NCBI GenBank assembly: GCA_028023455.1
Contig: JAQFVV010012420.1
Location: 5,783,770-5,847,769, forward strand
Reading direction: 5' to 3'
Origin: Epiperipatus broadwayi
Lineage: Eukaryota > Onychophora > Udeonychophora > Euonychophora > Peripatidae
Length of the DNA: 64,000 bases
The notes under the pieces were generated by a model. That model searched no databases. It was not told the DNA's origin and worked only from the letters and a program-made list of their open reading frames with translations. The position numbers were made by a program, and so were the translations under genes. Positions 24,915 through 35,749 of the stretch are shown here, piece by piece. Position 1 is the stretch's first letter. Each line of letters begins with the position of its first letter.

Positions 24915-26071
24915 AACTGGTAAAACACACATTAAAAACCTACCTTTTCAAACACATAGGCATATTTCCTTTTAGTATCAAGTTATTTCTACCAAAAGCA
25001 CTCCAACCAATGATTAATTTCATCCATTATATTTCCATCTGTATTAATAATCTAACCAAGGTATTTGTAACTGTTAACTTCTTCTAACTCATCATAATCA
25101 ATCTTTATTTTTATATTTTGAGAAAATCCATTAAACCTTACTTTAGTTTTTTTATTTATCTTTAGTCCTAATTTCCTACTTTTATTTGATAACTCCTGCA
25201 ACATTTCCTGCAGCTCTAAAGCATTATTTGCAAAACAACTACATCATCTGCAAAATATAAATGACTTAATAATCTCCATTTATTTTCACTCCTTTAGCTT
25301 CCCATTTTAATTCAGAAAATACTTCTTGTAGCAATGTTGTAAAAGGTTTTGGAGATATGGAGTCACCCTGTCTTACATCCTTCTCAATGTTGACTTTCCT
25401 AGTATCATTATGTAATCTAATTGCTGCTGTTGCATTTTTATAAATACTCTTTAAAATATGACAATATTCTGGATCTATACCTTGATGATCCAATGCTTTA
25501 ATCAATGAAGAAATGTCTATAGAATCAAATGCCTTTTCATAATCTACAAATCCAAAGCATGATGGCAACTCATATTCATTTGTCCTTTCTATAACATCTC
25601 TCAATACATGATTATGATCTACTGTACTAAAACCACTTTTAAATCCAGCTTGTTCTCCTGGTTGGTGGGAAACCAGTGTTCTCTGTAGACGAATTGTAAT
25701 TATCTTGGTAAAAATTTTGTATAAAACTGATAAAAGGTTGATAGGTCTGTAATTTCTAATATTTTCTTTATCATCTTTTTTAAATATTAATATTAATACT
25801 GCATTCTTCCAATCATCTGGTACAATCTTTATCATTTAGACATTTGGTATATAACTTTGCTAAAAAAAATTTCTATTTCTTCATCTGCTTCTTTTAATAT
25901 ATTGATTATAATTTTATCATTACCTGGAGCCTTTCCTTTCTTCATACATTTAATTGTATATCTCACTTCTTCATTTAAAATTCTGGGCAATTCAGAAGAT
26001 GTAATAGATATAGGAGGTACTTGTTCTTTTTTACTATATAATTCTTGATAAAAGTCTTCTACCCATTTCAT
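24915..26071 (-). pseudogene. RTE reverse transcriptase domain, frameshifted and cut off
   Basis: Copies the element RNA into DNA at the nicked target. Blocks in order: MKWVEDFYQELYSK; VRYTIKCMKKGKAPGNDKI (26,000-25,900); a frame change near 25,835-25,860; VPDDWKNAVLILIFKKDDKE; IRNYRPINLLSVLYKIFTKI; CFGFVDYEKAFDSI (25,570-25,520); GIDPEYCHILKSIY; RQGDSISPKPFTTLLQEVF. The frame is then broken by a one-base deletion in GGAGATTATTAAGTC relative to the 6.3-kb copy, just before the active-site block, whose YFADD reads correctly in the next frame (about 25,256-25,240). The thumb continues to about 24,915 and then homology is lost. Confidence 0.9.
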
Positions 26072-26124
26072 GATGTTATCTATCTTTTTAGCAATAATTC
26101 CATTTTTTTTATTGCAGATATAAA

Positions 26125-26352
26125 TTACCTACCAATATCAAAATGTTGTTTTACACTCTTTTGACTTTTTTTCTCTTCTACAACATTCCTTGTTAGTTCA
26201 CAATTATACATTTTTATATCATACTCAACTCTTTTCCATACCATTTTCCAAATTTTGAGATATTCAATCCTTTTTAATGCATCATTTTTATATATCTTCA
26301 TATTCATTCTTTGCTTCATAAATTCTCTAATCTCAATAATTTTATTGGTCAA
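26125..26352 (-). pseudogene. RTE endonuclease-RT linker segment
   Basis: Open frame in a third reading frame between the two RTE domains: IIEIREFMKQRMNMK followed by a lysine-rich helical segment ending SVKQHFDIGR. It corresponds to the poorly conserved connecting region and is separated from both neighbours by frameshifts. Confidence 0.7.
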
Positions 26353-26597
26353 TTGCTGCTTTTTTCTACCAGCTATCTTTGTTGCAGTTTTTTAAAGTGT
26401 TTCAGTTATTTTCATATTAATTTCATTCAATCTGAATCATGTTCAAAATCTACTAATACTTGAAACTGATTTGTAATTTCTAATTTAAATTCATTAGAAT
26501 GTTTCTGAAGATTAGGAATATCAAGTGTAAATATTGTTTTTCTTAATAATTTTTGTCTCTCTAGTTTTGCATTAACACGTATCTTACATCTTACTAA

Positions 26598-27371
26598 TCA
26601 ATGATCACTTCCTGTGTTAAATTTATTAAGAACATTACAATCTTGAAATATGTATTTTTTATTAGTGCAAATATAATCCAATTTTGCTGTATCTTCATTT
26701 GGATGCTTCCATGTCCATTTCCTTTTAACATTTTTTTCAAAAAATAAATTCATAATATAAAGTTTTTCTTTTTCTGCAAACTCTACAAGTCTATGTCCTC
26801 TCTCATTTCTGTTACCATAATCAAAATTACCTACAGCACTTTCATTTTTTATTTGTTTACCAATTCTAGCATTAAAGTCTCCCATAACAATTTTAAAATG
26901 TTGTTTATTCTGATCAAAAGCCTTTTGTACATCTGTATAAAAATCTTCTACTATTTCATCACTATGAAAACTTGTTGGGGCATAAACCTGAATTATCTGC
27001 ATTTAGTATCTGCTATTAAGTTGTATAACTAATCTTGCCACTCTGTCCGATACACCATCAATCTCCACAATGTTGTTCTTCCACTTTTTATTTATAATGA
27101 ATCCTACCCCACTTGTATTTCCACTATTTGTACCTTTATAATAGAGTACATGTCCACTTTTTAAATCAATTGTCTCTTCACCTTTTCTTCTAACTTCACA
27201 AAGTCCAATAATGTCCCATTTAATATAAGACAGTTCTTCTTCTAATTCTTGCAATCTTCCTTCACTTGAAAGTGATCTGCAATTGTAAGTATCTAAATAA
27301 AAAGTCATCAGATGGCAGCCTGGGTCTGTAATCAGGGAATTCTTAGCACCCTCGCCTATAAGCAAACTCAA
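26598..27371 (-). pseudogene. RTE AP-like endonuclease domain, two nonsense changes
   Basis: In a live element this is the apurinic-type endonuclease that nicks chromosomal DNA to prime reverse transcription. Visible blocks in order: TYNCRSLSSEGRLQELEEEL; WDIIGLCEVRRKGE with the catalytic E; GVGFIINKKW; SDRVARLVIQLNSRY; IQVYAPTS; IVMGDFNARIG with the D and N metal/substrate residues; GNRNERGHRLVEFA; KWTWKHPNED; KLDYI; and the C-terminal GSDH with catalytic D and H. One TAA (27,003-27,005) splits the frame between SRY and MQIIQVYAP without a frameshift. A TGA (26,598-26,600) follows GSDH where the family usually has arginine, consistent with a CGA-to-TGA change. All catalytic blocks are otherwise present. 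Confidence 0.9.
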
Positions 27372-28573
27372 TATTTTTTTTCATAAGGTAATATTAATTA
27401 CTGATTTATAATCCATACTTAAATAAATAAAGAAAATAGAATCATATTTTATTGACTGCTAATAATTTAAGCTCTGTATCACTAGGAAGTGTTGTGTTTG
27501 TTTGGTAATTGCGATATTTGTTTACAATAATGTCAGCATTATGCTTTGACTTAATTTGTTATATATATTTAATTTTGGTTTAATTACTCTAAAAAATGTA
27601 AGTAGTTATAAACAATCTCATTATCTAATCAAATGGTTAATGATATCCTGTTTATGTAGTGCTGTGGTTAATGGAAAATTATAGAGATCAAAGTCCATGA
27701 TTTATGTCTCCTGCACTATCACTTCCGGTGCTCAAACTTCTTACGAACTCCGAATAATAAAGGATTCGATTATTAATGATATATTTTGTTTAAAAAATAT
27801 ATATATATACATTCTTCTTATTATGAACTATAAAGTTTATTTTAAAAAATTAAACGAAGTTGTAAATTTAATATTTACTTTAACAAAAAGGTCAAATAAT
27901 CTAACTATATTAGTGATTTTTATTTAATAAAAAATTAACGATTTCTTTTTTTTTATTACATTTTTTTTTTTTATCGAACTGAATTGTAAGGTATATATAT
28001 TCATTTCTTTTGTTGAAATAAATATATATTACTTTTTTAAAAAAACAGTAACCTTATTTACTGCGCTCTTTAATTTTCTCAAAGCATTTTTTTTTTTTTT
28101 TACGTACTGCATTTTATAATCTTGTACATTTTTAAAGTAATAAAAAAAGATTAGTTCAACTAAAAATTGGATTCTATGCATCACTTCACGTCAAAGACGA
28201 AATATTTGCAATGATTTTGAAAGAAAATTATATATTTATATATAGATTTCTTTGTGACTTTAATGAATAATGAAATATTTTTTATCAGTTTTAATATTCT
28301 AGTTTTGTATTGTTTATTGTTAAAACAAGAAAATATTAAGTGTCCAATATGTCTAGAAAAATAAAAAGACAAAGCAAATACTTTTATTAATAGAACTTTT
28401 TCAAATATGTCTCCTATTTGCTTCAATATATAAACAAAATTATTTTGCCATTCAGTAAACATGCCAAGCGTTTATAATATCAGTACCAATGATCAGAATT
28501 TAGTTTACCTGATACCTAAAAAAAAAAAACTTTTATTTTTTTTTTTAATTTTGAAGTTTATATGTGGATGCCC
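27372..28573. other. AT-rich stretch, nothing recognised
   Basis: No gene or repeat recognised. Open frames at 27,697-27,927 (+) and 28,181-28,462 (-) show no family motif. A somewhat GC-richer patch at 27,690-27,770 is unexplained. Confidence 0.4.
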
Positions 28574-29322
28574 TGCTGGACTGCAAATACAAATAAATAC
28601 CTAGAATAATGTGAAACGATAGGGTAAGTAAGTTAGTGGCAACAGAGTTTTATCTATAGGGGGTTATACACGAAAATAAATAAATCTTTATAACTATATA
28701 TGACAATTATATGCACTTTATATACATACGCTATAAGAATATATTATGTGCCTGAAGGCATACAAAATAATATTAAAGATCGGTATGACCTGTTGCGATG
28801 TTCCTAAGTTTACTTTCACATGTCGGAAATAAACTTCTTCGCAAGACTAAAGTGAAGGAGAGGGCTGACTAGAGTACGCATGGAATGGCACATCTGCCTT
28901 TCAGAAACTTCACCTAGCAAGTGTATTTTCTCAGTTCTGTTCTGGTTCCTTTCACACACTCCTTGGTGTTTTAGATTGACTCTCTTGATTGGTCATCAAC
29001 TGTCCACATGGTGGTCCATTTCTAGAGTTCCATATTTGATCCTGATCAGATAATACAGTTAACATTCTGATTGTCTATTTTTAGCAATATGTTTTCATTA
29101 TCATTAGATTTTATCAGGAACTAAACATTCAGAGTTGCAATGGTCAATGCTAATACTGATAATTTATCAGTATATCTAAATTTATCAGTATAGCTAATCT
29201 TTAATGCAAAACTATTTAATTAGCTAAGTGCTTTTTAGATTTAATTTTACTTTTACAGATATATCACCATTTTAATAAATACTACTTATTTTCTGTATAT
29301 AAATATACAAACGTATTTAGCA
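28574..29322 (-). repeat. Gypsy LTR, copy 1 (3' LTR)
   Basis: Begins TGCTGG and ends TTTAGCA on the plus strand, giving TG...CA termini. It is closely similar along its whole length to 34,811-35,576 and, for its first third, to 30,560-30,895. Confidence 0.75.
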
Positions 29323-29329
29323 TACTTCC

Positions 29330-30640
29330 CCCAAATTCAGAGATTCATGTTTTGTTTCTTTTCCTATTCTCTGAACTTAAAACTTAATAAGTAAGGTAGG
29401 GGGGGGGGTTTCTTTCAAGATTTGTAGTATTTTCATTAGGGACTGCATTTCTGTTACGGTTTTTCCAAAATGTCAAATTGCTGTTATCTTTTTCCGAAGC
29501 AATTGCAGCATTTGTTGTCTATTTTTATCTTTCTGCAACTGACTGATGTGTTTGTGTAACACCCCTTCGCCCACCATTCAGACAGACACCACTTGCTTGG
29601 TTAAATGGCATACAATTTTAGCCTTATTCCAAAATCTGTCAATTTTGTTTCTGACGCATACACATTCTCTAGATACAAATTTGTAGTGTGGGACAAAAGA
29701 TGTATGACCTAGATATTTTGGGAGTGATTTATCAACTTTTTTACAGGACTAAACTTTGGATAGAGGTACTTTCACACATAATTGACATTTTGTATCTTGT
29801 TTACTAAATATTTCGATGTCATTATTTTTGCCCATCAATATTAATTCCCAGGTGATTGAACTAATCACAGCAAATGAGGGGATTTATAGGGGCTTGAACT
29901 ATATATAATGGCAATGTAAATGTTTTTTCACTATTGTTTGTAGTAATTATAGCCTGAATTACTCCTTTAATTTTTATAGCATTTCTGTTGACATCTCGAG
30001 TTTTAAGGTTAGTATGCATCAGCTTCATCTCAGCATGATAGTTTTCCAATCATAAATACACCCCATAACCACTGCCCATTTCCATCGATAGGATTTTTTG
30101 TAAATTTTTACAGTAATTTCTAATTTCTGTGATTGTTCACTTGCCATATTATTGATTACAGCAATTTTCTCTTGCTTAATTTTTCTGGTAATTTGATCTT
30201 GACTATTATTTCTTTTATAATTGTTGAATTTCTTATTTCTGCACATTTTTTTCAAATGACCAACTTTATTGCAGTGCTTACAGCATTCATATCTATACAA
30301 AACAATCCCTAGCCATGTGACTGGTTTTGCAACTACAAAAACACTTAATTCAACTTTTATTTCTATCAGTTATTCCACTTTGATCAGGTATTCTTTCAAG
30401 TTTGTCAACTTTGTGGATTTCTAATAGATTGTATTCAGCTATCAATGTGATAATTGTTCTCACTGACAATTGCGCAAAATGCTGAGGATTCAAACTGTTG
30501 AAGTTCATACTCACTATTGTGACTGTGACAATTGCTGTGTCCAGCAGCACTCCATTACTTGCTGGATTGCAAATATAAATAATGCAAATAAATACATTGA
30601 ATAATGTAAAACAACATGGCAAGTAAGTTAGTAGCAACAG
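29330..30640 (-). pseudogene. gag-protease / integrase-tail fusion of the gypsy relic
   Basis: Minus-strand frames in order. 30,637-30,350: a gag-like segment containing FNSLNPQHFAQLS and AEYNLLEIHKVDKLE. 30,290-30,235: a zinc knuckle CKHCNKVGHLKKMC (CX2CX4HX4C), which binds element RNA in live copies. 30,049-29,861: the aspartic-protease tail, ending LPLYIVQAPINPLI, where gypsy proteins have the LPL.VV....PLLGR block. Then, without any reverse transcriptase, come KFVSRECVCVRNKIDRFW and GEGVLHKHISQLQK (29,670-29,500). These are the beta-barrel C-terminal tail of gypsy integrase (usually 'VWVRN....W..G.I....G...Y.V...RRH.DQLR'). Multiple stops. The protease-to-integrase junction lies near 29,700-29,850. 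Confidence 0.65.
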
Positions 30641-30895
30641 AGTTTTATCTATAGGGGGTTATATATGAAGATAAATAAATCTTTATATCAATATACAACA
30701 ATTATATACACTTTATAACAATATATTATGGGCCTGAAGTGTGACCTGTCCAGAGGTAAACTTTTTCACAATGCCAAAGTGAAGGAGAGAGCTGACTGGA
30801 GCACCTGTGGAATAACACATCTGCTTTTCAGAAGCTTCACCTAACAATTGTACTCTCTCAGTTCTGTTCTGATTCTTTTTCAACCCCAGTTCCAA
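30560..30895 (-). repeat. Gypsy LTR, copy 2 (truncated)
   Basis: Starts TGCTGGATTGCAAATA like the other two LTRs and is collinear with them for about 335 bp. It then stops; the next 150 bp (30,930-31,060) resembles the leader found left of the 34.8-kb LTR, suggesting rearrangement. Confidence 0.65.
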
Positions 30896-33359
30896 ATGTA
30901 GATGAGTAAATTATATCTTACAGAGTAAGAGAGATCATTGCATGCCAACAAATCACCTGAATTGTACCTCTTCCTAATGCTGACAATTATCTGGACTATT
31001 CTCATGATGCTGACAAACAATCACAAAAACCAAGCTTATCAAAAGAAAGCTTAAAAAATTGGTACATGTATGCTGCTGTGTCTATATGCAGAAAGAAGCA
31101 CAGACAAATATATATATACAATGGTGAGTAATATTATATATAATGTGAACTAAATTTTAAATAAGTTGTTTTTTAAATAATTCATTCAAAAACGACATTC
31201 TAAAAAAGTGAGATCTATAATATAGAACAATATTATCTTAAATTGTTTAATTAAACTCTATATATTTTTTAAAAAGCAAATACAAATAATTAACACTGCT
31301 TGGATTTTAAAAAAATCCAAAAAACAGAATTAACAGTTAAAAGATATTTTAAAATCTTTTACAGAAGCAATCTATGATATTGTAATCATAATTTTGTTTG
31401 AATTAAAATCAAAAATCAAATCTTTTAGATTAATTTAAAAGCATTGATAATTCATTAATCAACAATCAAAAAGTGACCTATCATAAAATTGGCTATTTTT
31501 TTAAAAAAAAAAAACAAAACTATAATTAGTTAAGAGTAAACTGATGGAAAAACATCTTTTTTAGAGTAATCAATCAATAATAATCCTGTGAAAAAAATTG
31601 TATTTAAAAAAAAAAAGATATTAAACTGTTATTAAAGAATTGAACAACATGGTTTATATATTTTCAACAAAAAATAATTGTGAAAATAACTTTAAATAAC
31701 TTTTATTATTGTGTCAAATTAAATATATGGTATAGCATGCACATACATTTCAATGTGCACAAACATATATTCTAATTACATAGTATAAAAATTAATATTA
31801 TTTTGACAAATTTAAATATATTCATGTAATAGTAAAACATGTAGCTATGCATATATATGTGTTATATGTAAACCACCATATAGTAACTTAAAGAGTTTAA
31901 TCCTGTATTATTATAGGACAATTAAATATGTCAATTTTTAAATAGCACTCCACTCTATGTGCATATATATATATATCATTTAGTATCAAATAGACACATG
32001 TAAATTTAGACCCATATGTAAATTTTAATCATTTTTTGACAATTCAAATGTATTCATTGTAAACTAATGTATCACACATCTGTACAAATTATATAAATGT
32101 TAACCCATTAAGAAATATTATAAACCATAGTAATAGCTTATAGTAATTTTATAAATCACAAATGTGATAATTTTTTTTATTACTGTATGTTAATCAAAAT
32201 CAGAAGACATATGTGAAGCTTAATTCTATAGACTTTACTATCATTTTTTATTGTTAATAATAAACTTGAATTCAATTGTTAAAATTTGTATTAATTCATC
32301 ATTTCTTGGTCACCAGAACAGTAATAGAGCTTATGTTCCCTGAGCTAGATTTGAGCATGGAATGAAAATATAAATAGGGATGTTTATTAGGGCTTTTGGC
32401 ATTCAGAGGTGATCAATCATTCTGGTCGATGCAAAAGAGAATACTCTTTAAAGCCCATGCACTACCTTTTATTTTATTTTAGTTTTAGAAATTAAGTTTA
32501 TAGTTGACCAGTACATTAATGGTACTATGTGATCAGAACATTAATGATGATCAACATATTTTAATGTCCCAGCATTATTGTTTTTCTGTTTTTTTTATTA
32601 TGTATTCTGATAGATGAGCACTTAGTTTGTGCTTCCAAATTAATGGTTAAATATGTGCCCCCCAGCTGGCAATGGCTCAATGGTTAGCCTGATTTACAAA
32701 AGACCCATTTCCAATCCAGTCACCAGATTGACTTGATTTCTTTTGATGGATCATTCATGATGATGAATGGTTATTACTCGGAGTATTACTCATACTTACT
32801 ATGGCTTATTATAATGCAGGTTGATTTGTAATTAATCATATTTTCTCTAAGGCATTAACTGATCTCTTCTGATCTAACTGATTGAGCTGGCTAATCTTTC
32901 AATGATCTCACAGAGATCTCATATCTCGTGCTCTCTTTAATATATAAAATTGCTTATATATATTTTTTGATGTTAAGCATTACTTTAACATTTTTTTTAA
33001 TAATAATTTATTTAAATATTATACTTTTTGTAAATTTTAAATTTAATTTACTTAGGAGTGATGATGACATTCTATCACCCCATGAACACCCCAGGGATGA
33101 TGACCTCATCTACTAATCCTTTTACAAATGGCATCCAATTTTGGTCTGATGATGATCACATACTGATATCATCACTTCAACTTTATCAACTTGATATCAA
33201 ACCACATCTGAAAAAAAGTATGCATTTTATGCAGAATTAATTTTAAAAATTACTGTGAAATAGGAACAAAAGTAATGATGATTATAAATTATAAAATAGT
33301 AGTTTTCATGTATGTTTAGAAGGAGTTCATGTTTAGAATTAAATAGAAAATCAATGATT
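30896..33359. other. AT-rich stretch with LTR leader scrap and a tRNA-like SINE
   Basis: 30,930-31,060 shares TCACCTGAATTGTACCTCTT with 34,770-34,800 and is gypsy leader sequence. A SINE-like segment at about 32,650 is listed separately. Overlapping open frames at 32,928-33,240 carry no motif. The rest is featureless. Confidence 0.4.
32650..32830 (+). mobile_element. Probable tRNA-derived SINE (second family)
   Basis: AGCTGGCAATGGCTCAATGG gives an A-box-like TGGCTCAATGG, and TTTCCAATCC 38 bases further on is a weak B box. No flanking duplication found. Different from the SINE at 22.0/49.5/56.5 kb. Confidence 0.4.
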
Positions 33360-34090
33360 TTGGACATTGGATTGGGTGTTTGATTGTTGAAGTGTGTTTA
33401 GCTGTATTGTTTTGATGATGAATCAAGATTTTTGTCATTGGCTTGAGGATGCAGTGTTTTCATGCAATTCTGATGGGTGTTCTATCTTGGCTATTTGCTC
33501 CAAGCCAGTTTTTTTGCCATTTCATATTGTTAATCACAGAGCAGTTAATGTAGTCATGCTATGATTCCAGCCTCCAAGTCTCCAAAGAAAAGGAGCAAGA
33601 CATAGCTTGTATTTCTCAGCCCATAAATCTCAAAGAAGCATGGCATAATTTAGTATTTTCCATTTCCTCCATAGGAAAGGGCTTTGCTAAGAGTTTTGCA
33701 TTTTCCTTGTCAATGGTTGCAGTAGCTTATAGTGTCTCAATTTAGGTAGTACTCTTGGTGTTCATGGTTCATTGGGTAGTTAAATCCTGTGGCTGAATTC
33801 TTTATTTATCTCAAAATTGCAGATCACTATCAATTCTGTTAACTGTAAGATGTCTGTCAGAGCTCTAAAAAATGGATGAGTACATAGTTTTAGGTATGAG
33901 CTTTGTTTTGATTACATGTAGATTATGTAAAATATTGTTAGAAATGTGTTTCATTTCTATTTTCCTTTTTCCTCAGAGTGGGGCAATATAACTATCTGGG
34001 TTAGGCACACATCAACATAGTTGTGGGTGTGTGCATATATGAATATAAAGTAAAGGAAAAGTAGAAATAAACATAGGCAAAAATTTTAAT
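33360..34090 (+). repeat. Dispersed repeat, copy 1
   Basis: Shares TTTTGTCATTGGCTTGAGGA, TGTTTTCATGCAA, a TTGATGTAG..ATGC block, TAGTGCCTAAATT-like and TACT..TG..CATG blocks in the same order with 46,740-47,320. Non-coding; family unknown. Confidence 0.6.
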
Positions 34091-34810
34091 AGATAATTTC
34101 TGCATTCACTGAGAATAATAATCTTATAACAGGTTAAATAATTCTGAATTTAAAACAGAATTTTATTATGAAATAAATATTTTTTTTTAAAAAAAGGTCT
34201 AAATAAATAATATTATTCTGATTTTTAAATTTAAAAACAAGGATAGTATTTTTGAAATCTTTTAATTAAAACTTGTATACATTTCTTTATCTATTTTTAA
34301 AAATCTTTGTAGATTAAACATTTCAAAAAGTAGCTTTTAATTAAAAGTGCTTTAAATAGAGTAAAATCATGCATATCATGCCTTTTATAAAAATTCAAGT
34401 AGTGATTTGAAAAGATTAAAATTGATTTTAATCAAGATGGAGATTAGACAGAACAACTCTGTTTCAATTAAGGTGTTTTTATCATCTAGATTTCATAAAA
34501 AGTACTGATAAAAAAAATAACAGTTCAGTTTGCTTGCAGTTTTTGTAAGAGCTGGTCAGAAAGCTTGGCTAATAATATTTTTGAAAAGCAGAATAGTTAG
34601 CAGAGTTATACAGAGCTTCTATGAAGTTATAAGGGTGTACAACTCAGTAGCTACCCTATAGTTTATTGCAGTTTTTTCATGAGGCCAGGGTCACAGCTAG
34701 CTGCTTAAACATGTTCTAGAAGATAGCTTGCCAACCCAGGACAGACAGGAGCTCATGACATGCTGACAAAATCACCTGAATTGTACCTCTTCCTGATGTT
34801 GACTATTGCT
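34091..34810. other. AT-rich spacer ending in gypsy leader sequence
   Basis: The right part (about 34,700-34,810) resembles 30,930-31,060 and is probably leader sequence next to the LTR at 34,811. The remainder is unassigned. Confidence 0.4.
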
Positions 34811-35576
34811 TGCTGGATTGCAAATATAAATAACACAAATAAATACCTAGAATAATGTAAAGCAATATAGCAAGTAAGTTAGTGGCAACAGACTTTTATC
34901 TACAGGGGATTAGATATGAAGATAAATAAATCTTTATAACTATATATGACAATTATATACACTTTATATGCATATGCTATAACAATATATTATGAGCCCA
35001 AATGCATACAAAATTATATTAAAGTCAATACAACCTGTTGTGATGTTCTTAAGTTTACTTTCACACATCCAGAGATAAACTTCTCTGCAATATAAAGTGG
35101 AGGAGAGGGCTGACTGGAGAATCCATGGAATGGCACATCTGTCTTTCAGAAGCTTCACTTAGCAAGTGTACTCTCTTAGTTCTGTTCTGGTTCCTTTTCA
35201 CACACTTCTTGGTGTTTTATATTGTCACTCTTGATTGCCCATCAGCTATCCACATGGTGGTCCATCTCTAGAGTTCCATATTCGATCTCTGATCAGATAA
35301 CACAGTTAACATTCCGATTGTTTATTTTTAGCAATGCTTTCATTATCATTAAATCTGATCACGAACTAAACATTCAGAATTGCAATGGCTTTTTTTATTT
35401 CATATTAGATTAATCTCTATGCTAATACAGATTATTTATCATTATAGCTAATCTTTTATTAAAAACTATTTAATTAGCTATGTGTTTTTTAAATTTAACT
35501 TTACTTTTACAGATACCCAAACTTTTTAATAAATATGACATTTTGTGTATATATAAATATACACATACATTTAGCA
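34811..35576 (-). repeat. Gypsy LTR, copy 3 (solo or remnant 5' LTR)
   Basis: 766 bp starting TGCTGGATTGC and ending TTTAGCA, full-length collinear with 28,574-29,322. Leader-like sequence lies on its left but no coding part follows. No clear 5-bp target duplication, so solo LTR versus truncated element is unresolved. Confidence 0.7.
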
Positions 35577-35749
35577 AAGAATAAAATGAATATTTCTTTA
35601 TATTCTGTTATAGAAGATAACTGTGATTTATTATGTAACTTACAACCCATTTTTGTTATTGGTTTGTAAGTTGAATAAAATCTGTTTCCATGTTCAACTT
35701 ATTTTTCAATAACAAACATGATGGGTTTCAGCACTCATCACTATAGATC

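Larger units (their letters stand above)
24915..27371 (-). mobile_element. RTE-type LINE, best-preserved copy, 3'-incomplete
   Basis: About 2.46 kb on the minus strand, with endonuclease (27,371-26,598), linker, and reverse transcriptase (26,071 to about 24,915) in the canonical RTE order. Homology to the 6.3-kb copy stops abruptly within the block equivalent to 'KCVLPVLTYG', so the 3' third of the protein and the 3' tail are missing. Lesions are few: one TAA and one TGA in the endonuclease and about four frame changes. This makes it the youngest-looking RTE copy here. The missing 3' end is unusual for target-primed insertion and implies later deletion or recombination. Confidence 0.9.
28574..30895 (-). 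mobile_element. Ty3/gypsy LTR retrotransposon relic, internally deleted
   Basis: Minus-strand element. A 749-bp LTR (28,574-29,322) lies at its 3' side and a truncated LTR (30,560-30,895) at its 5' side. The internal region of only about 1.2 kb encodes a gag zinc knuckle and protease tail, followed directly by an integrase C-terminal tail. A purine-rich GGGGGAAG directly abuts the 3' LTR (29,324-29,331) and is a good polypurine tract. Reverse transcriptase, RNase H and the integrase core are absent. Confidence 0.75.

Noticed and set aside
25857-26048. Plus-strand open frame
   Set aside because: Antisense shadow of the minus-strand RTE reverse transcriptase.
26793-27032. Plus-strand open frame
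   Set aside because: Antisense shadow of the RTE endonuclease.
33058-33240. Open frame with less biased residues
   Set aside because: Overlaps another frame at 32,928, no recognisable domain, no splice signals that make sense.
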